Shown here: positions 50,956-61,009 of the stretch, piece by piece
Numbering within the stretch: position 1 is the stretch's first letter
Layout: every line of letters starts with the position of its first letter
Notes under the pieces: model-generated
What the model saw: only the letters and a program-made list of their open reading frames with translations
What the model was told of the DNA's origin: nothing
Database searches by the model: none
Position numbers and translations under genes: made by a program
Origin: Panulirus ornatus
Taxonomy: Eukaryota; Arthropoda; Malacostraca; Decapoda; Palinuridae
Direction of reading: 5' to 3'
NCBI RefSeq assembly: GCF_036320965.1
Contig: NC_092241.1
Location: forward strand, 62,001-126,000
DNA length: 64,000 bases

Positions 50956-53514
50956 TATATTTATTTACTTAATCAACGCTTCCCGCATCAGCGAGGTAGC
51001 CCAAGGAAACAGGCAAAGTATGGCCCAACCACTCATATACACGTTCATGTATACATAAACGCCCATACACACACATATACATGCATATACATATCAACGT
51101 ATACATACATATACATGCACAGACACAGACATATATACACATGTACATACTCGTACTTGCTGCCCTCATCCATTCCTGTCACTACCCCATCACACAGGAA
51201 ATAGCATCCCCCCCTCCGTTCAGTAAGATAACGCCAGGAAAAGACAAAAAGACCACACTTGCTCACACTCAGTTTCTAGCTGTTATGTATAATGCACTGA
51301 AACCACAGCTCCCTTTCCACATCCAGGCCCCACAGACCTATCCATGGTTTACCCCAGACGCTTCACATGCCCTGGTTCAGTTCATTGACTGCATGTCAAC
51401 CCCAGTATACCACAACGTTCCAATTCACCATGTTCCTTGCACGCCTTTCACCCTCCTGTATGTTCAGGCCCCGATCACTCAAAATATTTTTCACTCCATT
51501 CTTCCTCCTCCAGTTTGGTCTCCCACTTCTCCTTGTTCCCTCCACCTCTGACACATATATCCACTTCATCAGTCTTTCTTCACTTATTCTCTCCATGTGT
51601 CCAAACCATTTCACCACACCCTCTTCTGCTCTCTCTACCACACTCTTTTTATTACCACAGATCTCTGTTACCCTTTCATTACTTACTCGATCAAACAACC
51701 TCACACCACATGTTGTCCTCAAACATTTCATTTCCAGCACCCTACCCTCCTCTATACAACCCTGTCTATATCCTATGCCTTGCAGCCATATAAATGTTGC
51801 AACCACTATTCCTTCAAACATACTCATTTTTGCTCCAAGATAACATTCTCATCTTCCACACATTCTTCAACACTCCCATAACCTTCACCCCCTCCCTATC
51901 CTGTGGCTCACTTCTGCTTCCATGGTTCCATCTGCTGCCAAATCCACTCCCAGATATCTAAAACACTTCACTTCCTCCAGTTTTTCTCCATTCAAACCTA
52001 CCTCCCAAGTACCTTGTCCCTTAACCTAACTGAACCTAATAACCTTGCTCTTATTCACATTTACTATCAACTTTCTCCTTTCACACACTTTCCCAAACTC
52101 AGTCACCAGCTTCTGCAGTTTCTCACCTGAATCAGCCACCAGCACTGTATCATCAGCAAACAACAACTGACTCACTTCCCAAACCCTCTAATCCACAACA
52201 GACTGCATACTTGCCCCTCTCTCCAAAACTCTTTCGTTCACCTCCCTAATCACCCCATCCATAAACAAATTAAGCAACCATGGGGACATCACACACCCCT
52301 GCCACGAACAGACAATCACTAGGAACCAATCACTCTCCTCTCATCTTACTCGTACACATGCCTTATATCCTTGATAAAAACTTTTCACTGCTTCTAACAA
52401 CTTACCTCCCACACCATATACTCTTAAAACCTTCCACAAAGCATCTCTATCAACCTTATCCTATGCCTTCTCCAGATCCATAAATGCTACATACAAATCC
52501 ATCTGTTTTTTAAGTATTTCTCACTTACATTCTTCATAGGAAACACTTAGTCCACACATCCTCTACTGCTTCTGAAACCACACTGCTCTTCCCCAACCTG
52601 ATGCTCTGTATATGCTTTTACCCTCTCAGTCAATACCCTCCCATACAATTTCCCAGGAAAACTCAACAATCTTATGCCTCTGTAATTTGAACACTTACAT
52701 TTATCTCCTTTGCCTTTGTATAATGGCACTATGCATGCATTCCACCAATCCTCAGGCACTTCACCATGATCCATACATACATTGAATATCCTTACCAACC
52801 AATCAACAACACAGTCACCCCCTTATAATAAATTCCACTGCAATGCCATCCAAACCCACTGCCTTGCCAGTTTTCATCTTCCATAAAGTTTTCACTATCT
52901 CTTCTCTGTTTACTAAACCATTCTACCTGACCCTTTCACTTCGCACACCACCCCAACCAAAACACCTTATATCTGCCGCTCTATCATCAATCACATTCAG
53001 CAAACCTTCAAGATACTCACTCCATCTCCTTCTCACTTCATCACTTCTTGTTATTACCTCCCCATTTGCCCCCTTTACCGATGTTCCCATTTGTTCTCTT
53101 GTCTTACGCACGTTATTTACCTCCTTCCAAAACATCTTTTTATTCTCCTTAAGATTTAATGATACTCTCTCATCCCAACTCACATTTGCTCTCTTTTTCA
53201 CCTCTTGCACCTCTCTCTTGACTTCCTCCTGCTTTATTTGATTCATTTGCTTTACTTCCTTGCAAGAATCTTGCAAAAGCCTCTCTCTTTTCTTTCTCTA
53301 ACAATCTTACTTCTTCACCACTCTCTTCTTTTCTGGAAACCTCTACAAATCTACACCTTCACCTCCACAAGGTAGTGATCAGACATCCCTCCAGCTGCCC
53401 CTCTCAGCACATTAACATCCAAAAGTCTCTCTTTTACACACCTATCAATTTAAACGTAATCCAATAAGGCCCTTTGACATCTCTCCTACTCGCATACATA
53501 TGTATACATTTGTG
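50956..53514 (-). mobile_element. Older RTE-like LINE (minus), L-type
   Basis: Diverged 3' tail (50,976-51,010), long 3' UTR (to about 51,390), then the C-terminal domain (51,396-51,827), a damaged thumb, FADD region near 52,160 (GCTGATGATACAG on the minus strand), motif B, motif A near 52,450-52,500, [10 protein letters not shown] (52,547-52,798) and the linker (52,923-53,276). About 200 bp between linker and endonuclease C-term is deleted near 53,325. It ends in the endonuclease RRD-equivalent near 53,495. Multiple stops and frameshifts. Confidence 0.87.
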
Positions 53515-53822
53515 AGTATGGATTGAAGAAGATTTTGAGTGAACAGGGCATGAACATGCAGGAGGGTGAAAGGCATGCACAGGAGAGTGAATTGGAATGA
53601 TGTGGTACATTGGGGTCAATGTGCTCTCAGTGGAGAGATGCAGGGCATTTGAAGCATCCAGGGTAATCCATGGATAGATCTGTGGGACCTGGTTGTGGAT
53701 AAGTTGTGGTTTCAGTTGCATTACATACAGCAGCTAAAGAATGGATGTTTGTGGATTATTTTTTTATTTGCACTACCTCAATAATGTGGGAAATGGCAAT
53801 CAAGTATGAGATACATATTTCT
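53515..53822 (+). mobile_element. RTE C-terminal and 3' UTR remnant (plus)
   Basis: About 100 bp of the ORF end (GLKKILSEQGMNMQEGE), then UTR sequence (GCATTTGAAGCATCCAGGG, TGTGGGACCTGG), an internal deletion of most of the L-type UTR, and a diverged terminal hairpin (CACTACCTCAATAATGTGGG). An old remnant with no open frame. Confidence 0.8.
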
Positions 53823-54207
53823 TTTTTTTTCATTCTTGATTGCTGTTTCCTATGTGAGATAGTGCCGGGAAACAAAAGAAAGACAGATCCACTCATACAC
53901 ATATATACAAATATATCCAACCACTTATAACCCTTCTAAACTGCCCATCTCTCACCTTTCAAAGGCCATATGCATCTCTTGCACTGGCAGCACTGCTTCC
54001 CTAATTACCTTCCATTCATCATCCACTCCCCTTGCTTCATTTATTCTCCTGTTGCTATTCTACACTCAATGTCTCCTGGTATTTCTTCACTGATGTCTCT
54101 TTTCCAAGTGCACTTGCTTTCACTACTCTCTTCCCACTGACATTGTTTCCTCTTTTTTTGAAAACCTTTGCATATCTTCACCCTCACATCCACAAAATAG
54201 TCTGAAT
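53823..54207 (-). mobile_element. RTE remnant (minus): tail joined to linker
   Basis: A diverged terminal hairpin and 3' UTR end (53,830-53,935) is joined directly to linker and endonuclease C-terminal sequence (53,936-54,207), with the whole RT missing. An old deletion derivative. Confidence 0.78.
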
Positions 54208-55162
54208 GGGGATGTTCGTCTCACTTGGTGAATGAAGAAAATATGTGGAGAGAAATATCAAGAAGTCCTTTATACAACAGTTCCGTACCTGCTATGGGCT
54301 TATCAACAATGGTGTTAAGTGTATGTACTTGTATAATGTTTATCATTTAACGAACCACAGTATCAGATTCTTAGAATCCACTGTCTTCCACAAAAGTTTT
54401 TCAATCCATGGGTGAGTCTTACATGGCTGTGGACTGCTTGTAACTCAGACCAGCAAACCATCTTTTCTAGGGAAAGGCAGGATGATTGTCATATTTCTAC
54501 CAGGTGGTGTTGCTACAGCGAGCATCAAGGTGGTGTTTTGTGTGGTAAGGATGGTTGGCTGCTTTTGGGGAGTACATAAGCACGATATCAGAGGTGACAT
54601 AATGCCATCATGTTATCATCATCATCTCATCATCTACATCATCTCCTTGTACTTTAATAGAATAAGCATTTTTTTTTTTGTAAGTATGAAATGCTTATTT
54701 TTAATCTTGAAGTGTTCATTTTAGGACTTAAGGTAAAGGTATGCATCTCAAGAAGCACTCCTCTTAACTCCTCATTTCCCATAGGCCCTGTATCTTGTCA
54801 ACCTCAGTTTTGCCGACACAGGTTCATCCAGGAATGTAACCTCTGTGGTTGTCAAGGATTTTACGTGTGGAAGTTCATGTTTCACATTAAGCATTAGGAA
54901 TGGGTTGAGGATGCATTTTAGTGTCTTTTGGTGGCTGTATGTATGGAATTTGAAACAAAGTAACAATAGACTCATATAATTAATTCTATATTAAAAGATT
55001 TCGAATGCTTATGAGAGAAGTGAGTTTTGGAGGATGGGCAGAAGCTTTTGTTTTTACAGGAGCTCATGACTTAGATGTTGATAATGCATGCAGTGTACCT
55101 GTTGCAATATTAGAGCAACAACACAACAACAGTATTTATAACTTTCTAAAATGTTTTTGCAG
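54208..55162. other. Non-repeat host DNA upstream of CCDC97 exon
   Basis: Not similar to the RTE, PLE or microsatellites. Short ORFs at 54,482-54,724, 54,691-54,897 and 55,005-55,196 lack recognisable domains. It is probably intron or 5' flank of the gene whose exon starts at 55,163. The last 20 bases form a polypyrimidine-containing acceptor (TTTCTAAAATGTTTTTGCAG). Confidence 0.6.
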
Positions 55163-55457
55163 GTTACATTACAGTTGCCATGTGGGGGGAATTTGAAGAT
55201 GATGAAAAAAAAGAGAAACCAAGAGATCATATTGCTTCATCTTCCTTAGAAAAATGTAAGAAGTTGGATGATTTAAGAGAGGATGTAGAAAATTCTATTT
55301 TAGACCTTCCATTAAGAGATCGTATAATCCATCACATGGCTGCAAGCAGCATCATCTTGAAGAGTCAGCAGAGGTATGAACCAGACTTCACATACCAAGA
55401 AAGAAAAGCCATAGTTGAAGAGCTTCTTGATGAAAAACCAGGGCAGTTCCTATACAG
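55163..55457 (+). CDS. CCDC97: CCDC97 homologue, one coding exon
   Basis: Acceptor TTTTTGCAG ends at 55,162 and a consensus donor CAG|GTAAGC starts at 55,458. The likely start is ATG at 55,180 (GCCATGT context), giving 92 codons plus two bases (phase 2); translation entering from an upstream exon through YITVA is also possible. Residues MWGEFEDDEKKEK are acidic and charged. The conserved block follows: HHMAASS, LKSQQRYEPDFTYQERKAIV, EELLDEKPGQFLYR. This aligns with the N-terminal conserved region of vertebrate CCDC97 (AAS, SQQ, EPDLT, EKP, FLERF). The human protein is mostly nuclear and, as I recall, associates with SF3b splicing factors (not checked). The following exon is not in the window, so the next intron exceeds 8.5 kb and is filled with RTE copies. 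Confidence 0.82.
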
Positions 55458-55774
55458 GTAAGCAAGGCACAAGTTTATGAACTGTTTTTGTTAATTGTTA
55501 ATACTAGATAATTTCCCAAATTAATATAGTTGGTCAGTAAGTTATTTGAGAACTGTTCAGTTTTGCTTGAGTTTTGACTTGATCATTCTCAAAATTTTCA
55601 AGATATTATATTATTTTGTTTTTCCAAGTGTTATGTGCATACGCTATATATCATTTTTATATACAGGCACATAAGACATGTTACCAATTAACAGAGACCA
55701 GCAGCACCACAGAAACATAAACGATTTTTACTTTCTCTAAAGTAAAATCTCAAAAATAAAGAACACCATGAAGT
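55458..55774. other. CCDC97 intron start, no features
   Basis: AT-rich DNA after the donor site, with no repeats or exon-like frame. The first recognisable insertion is a tRNA-like SINE at about 55,775. Confidence 0.7.
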
Positions 55775-55907
55775 GTGGACCTCTGTGATGTAGTAATTAA
55801 CATTGCTGACCATGACACATCTCCAGGCCACTTAGGATTCAAGTCCGCATAGGTTTGCATTGTGGCTGCTGGTCCACATTTAACCCAGCTGTTCATCCTC
55901 TCATAGG
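55775..55907 (+). mobile_element. tRNA-derived SINE or tRNA pseudogene
   Basis: Resembles a degenerate Pol III promoter: A-box-like TGATGTAGTAATTAAC (55,786 on) in a CTCTGTGATGTAGTAATTAA context and B-box-like GGATTCAAGTCCG (55,835-55,847). The body continues with a CCAGCTGTTCATCCTC module, seen in tRNA-derived SINEs. It ends at GGGGCTGG, where RTE sequence begins. No cloverleaf was confirmed, so it is not a functional tRNA. Confidence 0.6.
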
Positions 55908-56476
55908 GGCTGGTTGTTTAATTTGTTTATGGATGGGGTTATCAGGGAGGTGATTGCAAGAGTTTTGGAGAGGGGCAAGTATGCAATCTGTTGTGGATGA
56001 GAGGGCTTGGGAAGTGAGTCAGTTGTTGTTCACTGATGATACAGCACTGGTGGTTGATTCGAGTGAGAAACTGCAGAAGTTGGTGACTGAGTTTAAGTAA
56101 ATGTGAATAAGAGCAAGGTTATTAGGTTCAGTAGGGTTGAGGGACAAATAAATTAGGAGGTAAGTTTGAATGGAGAAAAACTGGAGGAAATTAAGTGGTT
56201 TAGATATCTGGGAGTGGATTTTGCAGCAGATGGAACCATGGAAGCAGAAGTGATTCACAGGGTGGGGGAGGGGGCAAAGGTTCTGGGAGCGTTGAAGAAT
56301 GTGTGGAAGGCAAGAACGTTATCTTGGAGAGCAAAAATGGGTATGTTTGAAGGAATAGTGGCTCCATCATTGTTATATTGTTGTGAGGCATGGACTATAG
56401 ATAGGGTTGTGTTGAGGAGGGTGGATGTGCTAGAAATGAAATATTTGAGGACAAAATGTGGTGTGAGGTGGTTTGC
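55908..56476 (+). mobile_element. Older RTE-like LINE (plus), RT C-terminal part
   Basis: From LFNLFMDGV to GVRWF. Motif C reads FTDD (Ala to Thr). Frameshift near 56,095 removes the KVCERRKL codons, and a TAG is present near 56,155. The later frame 56,166-56,475 is open. It is cut by TA. Confidence 0.88.
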
Positions 56477-56536
<60 letters not shown>

Positions 56537-56550
56537 TTCTTTCTTTCTTT
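56477..56550. repeat. (TA)n and (CTTT)n
   Basis: TA run followed by four CTTT units at the tail of an inverted SINE-like element. Confidence 0.95.
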
Positions 56551-56656
56551 CATACTATTCGCCATTTCCCGCATTAGCGAGGTAGCGTTGAGAACAGAGG
56601 ACTGGGCCCTTGAGGGAATATCCTCACCTGGGCCCCTTCTCTGTTCCCTCTTTTGG

Positions 56657-56688
<32 letters not shown>
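56551..56688 (-). mobile_element. SINE-like element, copy 3 (minus, 5' truncated)
   Basis: Holds the tail (ATACTATTCGCCATTTCCCG) and the body hairpin but stops at CTTTTGG followed by a run of about 30 A, so the RTE-like head is missing. The next RTE copy starts directly after the A run. The A run corresponds to the internal T run seen in the full copies. Confidence 0.8.
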
Positions 56689-56691
<3 letters not shown>

Positions 56692-57614
56692 TAGGTTTGC
56701 GGCAGGGGTGTGTGATGTCTCCATGGTTGTTTAATTTGTTTATGGATGGGGTTGTTAGGGAGGTAAATGCAAGAGTTTTGGAAAGAGGGGCGAGTATGAA
56801 GTCTGTTGGGGATGAGAGAGCTTGGGAAGTGAGTCAGTTGTTGTTCGCTGATGATACAGCGCTGGTGGCTGATTCATGTGAGAAACTGCAGAAGCTGGTG
56901 ACTGAGTTTGGAAAAGTGTGTGGAAGAAGAAAGTTAAGAGTAAATGTGAATAAGAGCAAGGTTATTAGGTACAGTAGGGTTGAGGGTCAAGTCAGTTGGG
57001 AGGTGAGTTTGAATGGAGAAAAACTGGAGGAAGTGAAGTGTTTTAGTTATCTGGGAGTGGATCTGGCAGCGGATGGAACCATGGAAGCGGAAGTGGATCA
57101 TAGGGTGGGGGAGGGGGCGAAAATCCTGGGGGCCTTGAAGAATGTGTGGAAGTCGAGAACATTATCTCGGAAAGCAAAAATGGGTATGTTTGAAGGAATA
57201 GTGGTTCCAACAATGCTGTATGGTTGCGAGGCGTGGGCTATGGATAGAGTTGTGCGCAGGAGGATGGATGTGCTGGAAATGAGATGTTTGAGGACAATGT
57301 GTGGTGTGAGGTGGTTTGATCGAGTGAGTAACGTAAGGGTAAGAGAGATGTGTGGAAATAAAAAGAGCGTGGTTGAGAGAGCAGAAGAGGGTGTTTTGAA
57401 GTGGTTTGGGCACATGGAGAGGATGAGTGAGGAAAGATTGACCAAGAGGATATATGTGTCGGAGGTGGAGGGAACAAGGAGAAGAGGGAGACCAAATTGG
57501 AGGTGGAAAGATGGAGTGAAAAAGATTTTGTGTGATCGGGGCCTGAACATGCAGGAGGGTGAAAGGAGGGCAAGGAATAGAGTGAATTGGAACGATGTGG
57601 TATACCGGGGTTGA
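56689..57614 (+). CDS. RTE RT C-terminal ORF (308 native codons)
   Basis: Motif B through [13 protein letters not shown], the thumb (FSYLGVDLAADG; other copies FRYLG), [11 protein letters not shown] and [15 protein letters not shown] to YRG-stop. Upstream codons of the same open frame are poly-Lys read from the A run and are not native. No catalytic residue is changed. Confidence 0.9.
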
Positions 57615-57803
57615 CGTGCTGTCAGTGGATTGAAGCAGGGCATGTGAAGCGTCTGGGGTAAACCATGGAGAGCTGTGTAGGTATGTATATTTGCGTGTGT
57701 GGGCGTATGTATATACATGTGTATGGGAGGGGGGTTGGGCCATTTCTTTCGTCTGTTTCCTTGCGCTACCTCGCAAACGCGGGAGACAGCGACAAAGTAT
57801 AAA

Positions 57804-57810
<7 letters not shown>
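56689..57810 (+). mobile_element. RTE-like LINE (plus), RT C-terminal half, S-type
   Basis: Begins at NVGLRQGCVMSPW (motif B). The frame is intact to YRG-stop at 57,614 (the open frame starts upstream in the A run at 56,610), with FADD at 56,844-56,855. Short 3' UTR, terminal hairpin about 57,765-57,800, A run. No lesion; a young copy. Confidence 0.94.

Positions 57811-57872
<62 letters not shown>
57811..57872. repeat. (A)n(TA)n junction tract
   Basis: Tail of one RTE copy abutting the mid-endonuclease cut end of the next. Confidence 0.97.
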
Positions 57873-57876
<4 letters not shown>

Positions 57877-57970
57877 GGAAGAGTGGTTTGGGAATGTCTG
57901 GGGAGTAAAGTCAGGGGTTAGTGAGAGGACAAGAGCAAGGGAAGGAGTAGCAATACTCCTGAAACAGGAG

Positions 57971-58609
57971 TTGTGGGAGTATGTGATAGAATGTAAGAAA
58001 GTAAATTCTCGATTGATATGGGTAAAACTGAAAGTTGATGGAGAGAGGTGGGTGATTATTGGTGCATATGCACCCGGGCACGAGAAGAAAGATCATGAGA
58101 GGCAAGTGTTTTGGGAGCAGCTGAATGAGTGTGTTAGTGGTTTTGATGCACGAGACCGGGTTATAGTGATGGGTGATTTGAATGCAAAGGTGAATAATGT
58201 GGCAGTTGAGGGAATAATTGGTATACATGGGGTGTTCAGTGTTGTAAATGGAAATGGTGAAGAGCTTGTAGATTTATGTGCTGAAAAAGGACTGATGATT
58301 GGGAATACCTGGTTTAAAAAGCGAGATATACATAAGTATACTTATTTAAGTAGGAGAGATGGCCAGAGAGCGATATTGGATTACGTGTTAATTGACAGGC
58401 GTGCGAAAGAGAGACTTTTGGATGTTAATGTGCTGAGAGGTGCAACTGGAGGTATGTCTGATCATTATCTTGTGGAGGCTAAGGTGAGGATTTGTATGGG
58501 TTTTCAGAAAAGAAGAGTGAATGTTGGGGTGAAGAGGGTGGTGAGAGTAAGTGAGCTTGGGAAGGAGACCTGTGTGAGGAAGTACCAGGAGAGACTGAGT
58601 ACAGAATGA
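57971..58609 (+). pseudogene. RTE endonuclease C-terminal two thirds (212 codons)
   Basis: IIGAYAPGHEKKD, VIVMGDLNAKV, RAILDYVLIDRR and SDHYLVEAK are all present, so catalytic residues of the retained part are intact. The frame ends at RLSTE, where one base is lost; it continues in another frame from 58,606. Confidence 0.88.
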
Positions 58610-59715
58610 AAAAGGTGAGAACAATAAAAGTAAGGGGAGTGGGGGAGGAATGGGATGTATTTAGGGAATCAGTGATGGATTGCACAAAAGATGCTTGTGG
58701 CATGAGAAGAGTGGGAGGTGGGTTGATTAGAAAGGGTAGTGAGTGGTGGGATGAAGAAGTAAGAGTATTAGTGAAAGAGAAGAGAGAGGCATTTGGACGA
58801 TTTTTTCAGGGAAAAAATGCAATTGAGTGGGAGATGTATAAAAGAATGAGACAGGAGGTCAAGAGAAAGGTGCAAGAGGTGAAAAAAAGGGCAAATGAGA
58901 GTTGGGGTGAGAGAGTATCATTAAATTTTAGGGAGAATAAAAAGATGTTCTGGAAGGAGGTAAATAAAGTGCGTAAGACAAGGGAGCAAATGGGAACTTC
59001 AGTGAAGGGCGCAAATGGGGAGGTGATAACAAGTAGTGGTGATGTGAGAAGGAGATGGAGTGAGTATTTTGAAGGTTTGTTGAATGTGTTTGATGATAGA
59101 GTGGCAGATATAGGGTGTTTTGGTCGAGGTGGTGTGCAAAGTGAGAGGGTTAGGGAAAATGATTTGGTAAACAGAGAAGAGGTAGTGAAAGCTTTGCGGA
59201 AGATGAAAGCCGGCAAGGCAGCAGGTTTGGATGGTATTGCAGTGGAATTTATTAAAAAAGGGGGTGACTGTATTGTTGACTGGTTGGTAAGGTTATTTAA
59301 TGTATGTATGACTCATGGTGAGGTGCCTGAGGATTGGCGGAATGCATGCATAGTGCCATTGTACAAAGGCAAAGGGGATAAGAGTGAGTGCTCAAATTAC
59401 AGAGGTATAAGTTTGTTGAGTATTCCTGGTAAATTATATGGGAGGGTATTGATTGAGAGGGTGAAGGCATGTACAGAGCATCAGATTGGGGAAGAGCAGT
59501 GTGGTTTCAGAAGTGGTAGAGGATGTGTGGATCAGGTGTTTGCTTTGAAGAATGTATGTGAGAAATACTTAGAAAAGCAAATGGATTTGTATGTAGCATT
59601 TATGGATCTGGAGAAGGCATATGATAGAGTTGATAGAGATGCTCTGTGGAAGGTATTAAGAATATATGGTGTGGGAGGAAAGTTGTTAGAAGCAGTGAAA
59701 AGTTTTTATCGATGA
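58606..59715 (+). pseudogene. RTE linker and RT N-terminal ORF (369 codons)
   Basis: Linker with KRMRQEVKRKVQEVKKR, RT blocks [36 protein letters not shown] and motif A AFMDLEKAYDRVD, to VKSFYR-stop (Gly codon replaced by TGA). Motif B and FADD lie just downstream in the same element. Confidence 0.9.
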
Positions 59716-60888
59716 TGTAAGGCATGTGTACGTGTAGGAAGAGAGGAAAGTGATTGGTTCTCAGTGAATGTAGGTTTGCGGCAGGGGTGTGTGATGTCTC
59801 CATGGTTGTTTAATTTGTTTATGGATGGGTTGTTAGGGAGGTGAATGCAAGAGTTTTGGAAAGAGGGGCAAGTATGAAGTATGTTGGGGATGAGAGAGCT
59901 TGGGAAGTGAGTCAGTTGTTGTTCGCTGATGATACAGCGCTGGTGGCTGATTCATGTGAGAAACTGCAGAAGCTGGTGACTGAGTTTGGTAAAGTGTGTG
60001 AAAGAAGAAAGTTAAGAGTAAATGTGAATAAGAGCAAGTTATTAGGTACAGTAGGGTTGAGGGTCAAGTCAATTGGGAGGTGAGTTTGAATGGAGAAAAA
60101 CTGGAGGAAGTGAAGTGTTTTAGATATCTGGGAGTGGATCTGGCAGCGGATGGAACCATGGAAGCGGAAGTGGATCATAGGGTGGGGGAGGGGGCGAAAA
60201 TTCTGGGAGCCTTGAAGAATGTGTGGAAGTCGAGAACATTATCTCGGTAAGCAAAAATGGGTATGTTTGAAGGAATAGTGGTTCCAACAATGTTGTATGG
60301 TTGCGAGGCTTGGGCTATGGATAGAGTTGTGCGCAGGAGGATGGATGTGCTGGAAATGAGATGTTTGAGGACAATGTGTGGTGTGAGGTGGTTTGATCGA
60401 GTGAGTAACGTAAGGGTAAGAGAGATGTGTGGAAATAAAAAGAGCGTGGTTGAGAGAGCAGAAGAGGGTGTTTTGAAGTGGTTTGGGCACATGGAGAGAA
60501 TGAGTGAGGAAAGATTGACCAAGAGGATATATGTGTCGGAGGTGGAGGGAACGAGGAGAAGAGGGAGACCAAATTGGAGGTGGAAAGATGGAGTGAAAAA
60601 GATTTTGTGTGATCGGGGCCTGAACATGCAGGAGGGTGAAAGGAGGGCAAGGAATAGAGTGAATTGGAGCGATGTGGTATACCGGGGTTGACGTGCTGTC
60701 AGTGGATTGAATCAAGGCATGTGAAGCGTCTGGGGTAAACCATGGAAAGCTGTGTAGGTATGTATATTTGCGTGTGTGGACGTATGTATATACATGTATA
60801 TGGGGGTGGGTTGGGCCATTTCTTTCGTCTGTTTCCTTGCGCTACCTCGCAAATGCGGGAGACAGCGACAAAGTATAATGAAAATATA

Positions 60889-61009
<121 letters not shown>

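Noticed and set aside
55005..55196. 63-codon ORF ending just inside the CCDC97 exon
   Set aside because: It crosses the splice acceptor at 55,162 in a different frame and lacks any recognisable domain; the exon frame is better supported.
55775..55907. Functional tRNA gene
   Set aside because: A-box and B-box are degenerate and I could not build an acceptor stem or anticodon arm; a SINE remnant fits better.
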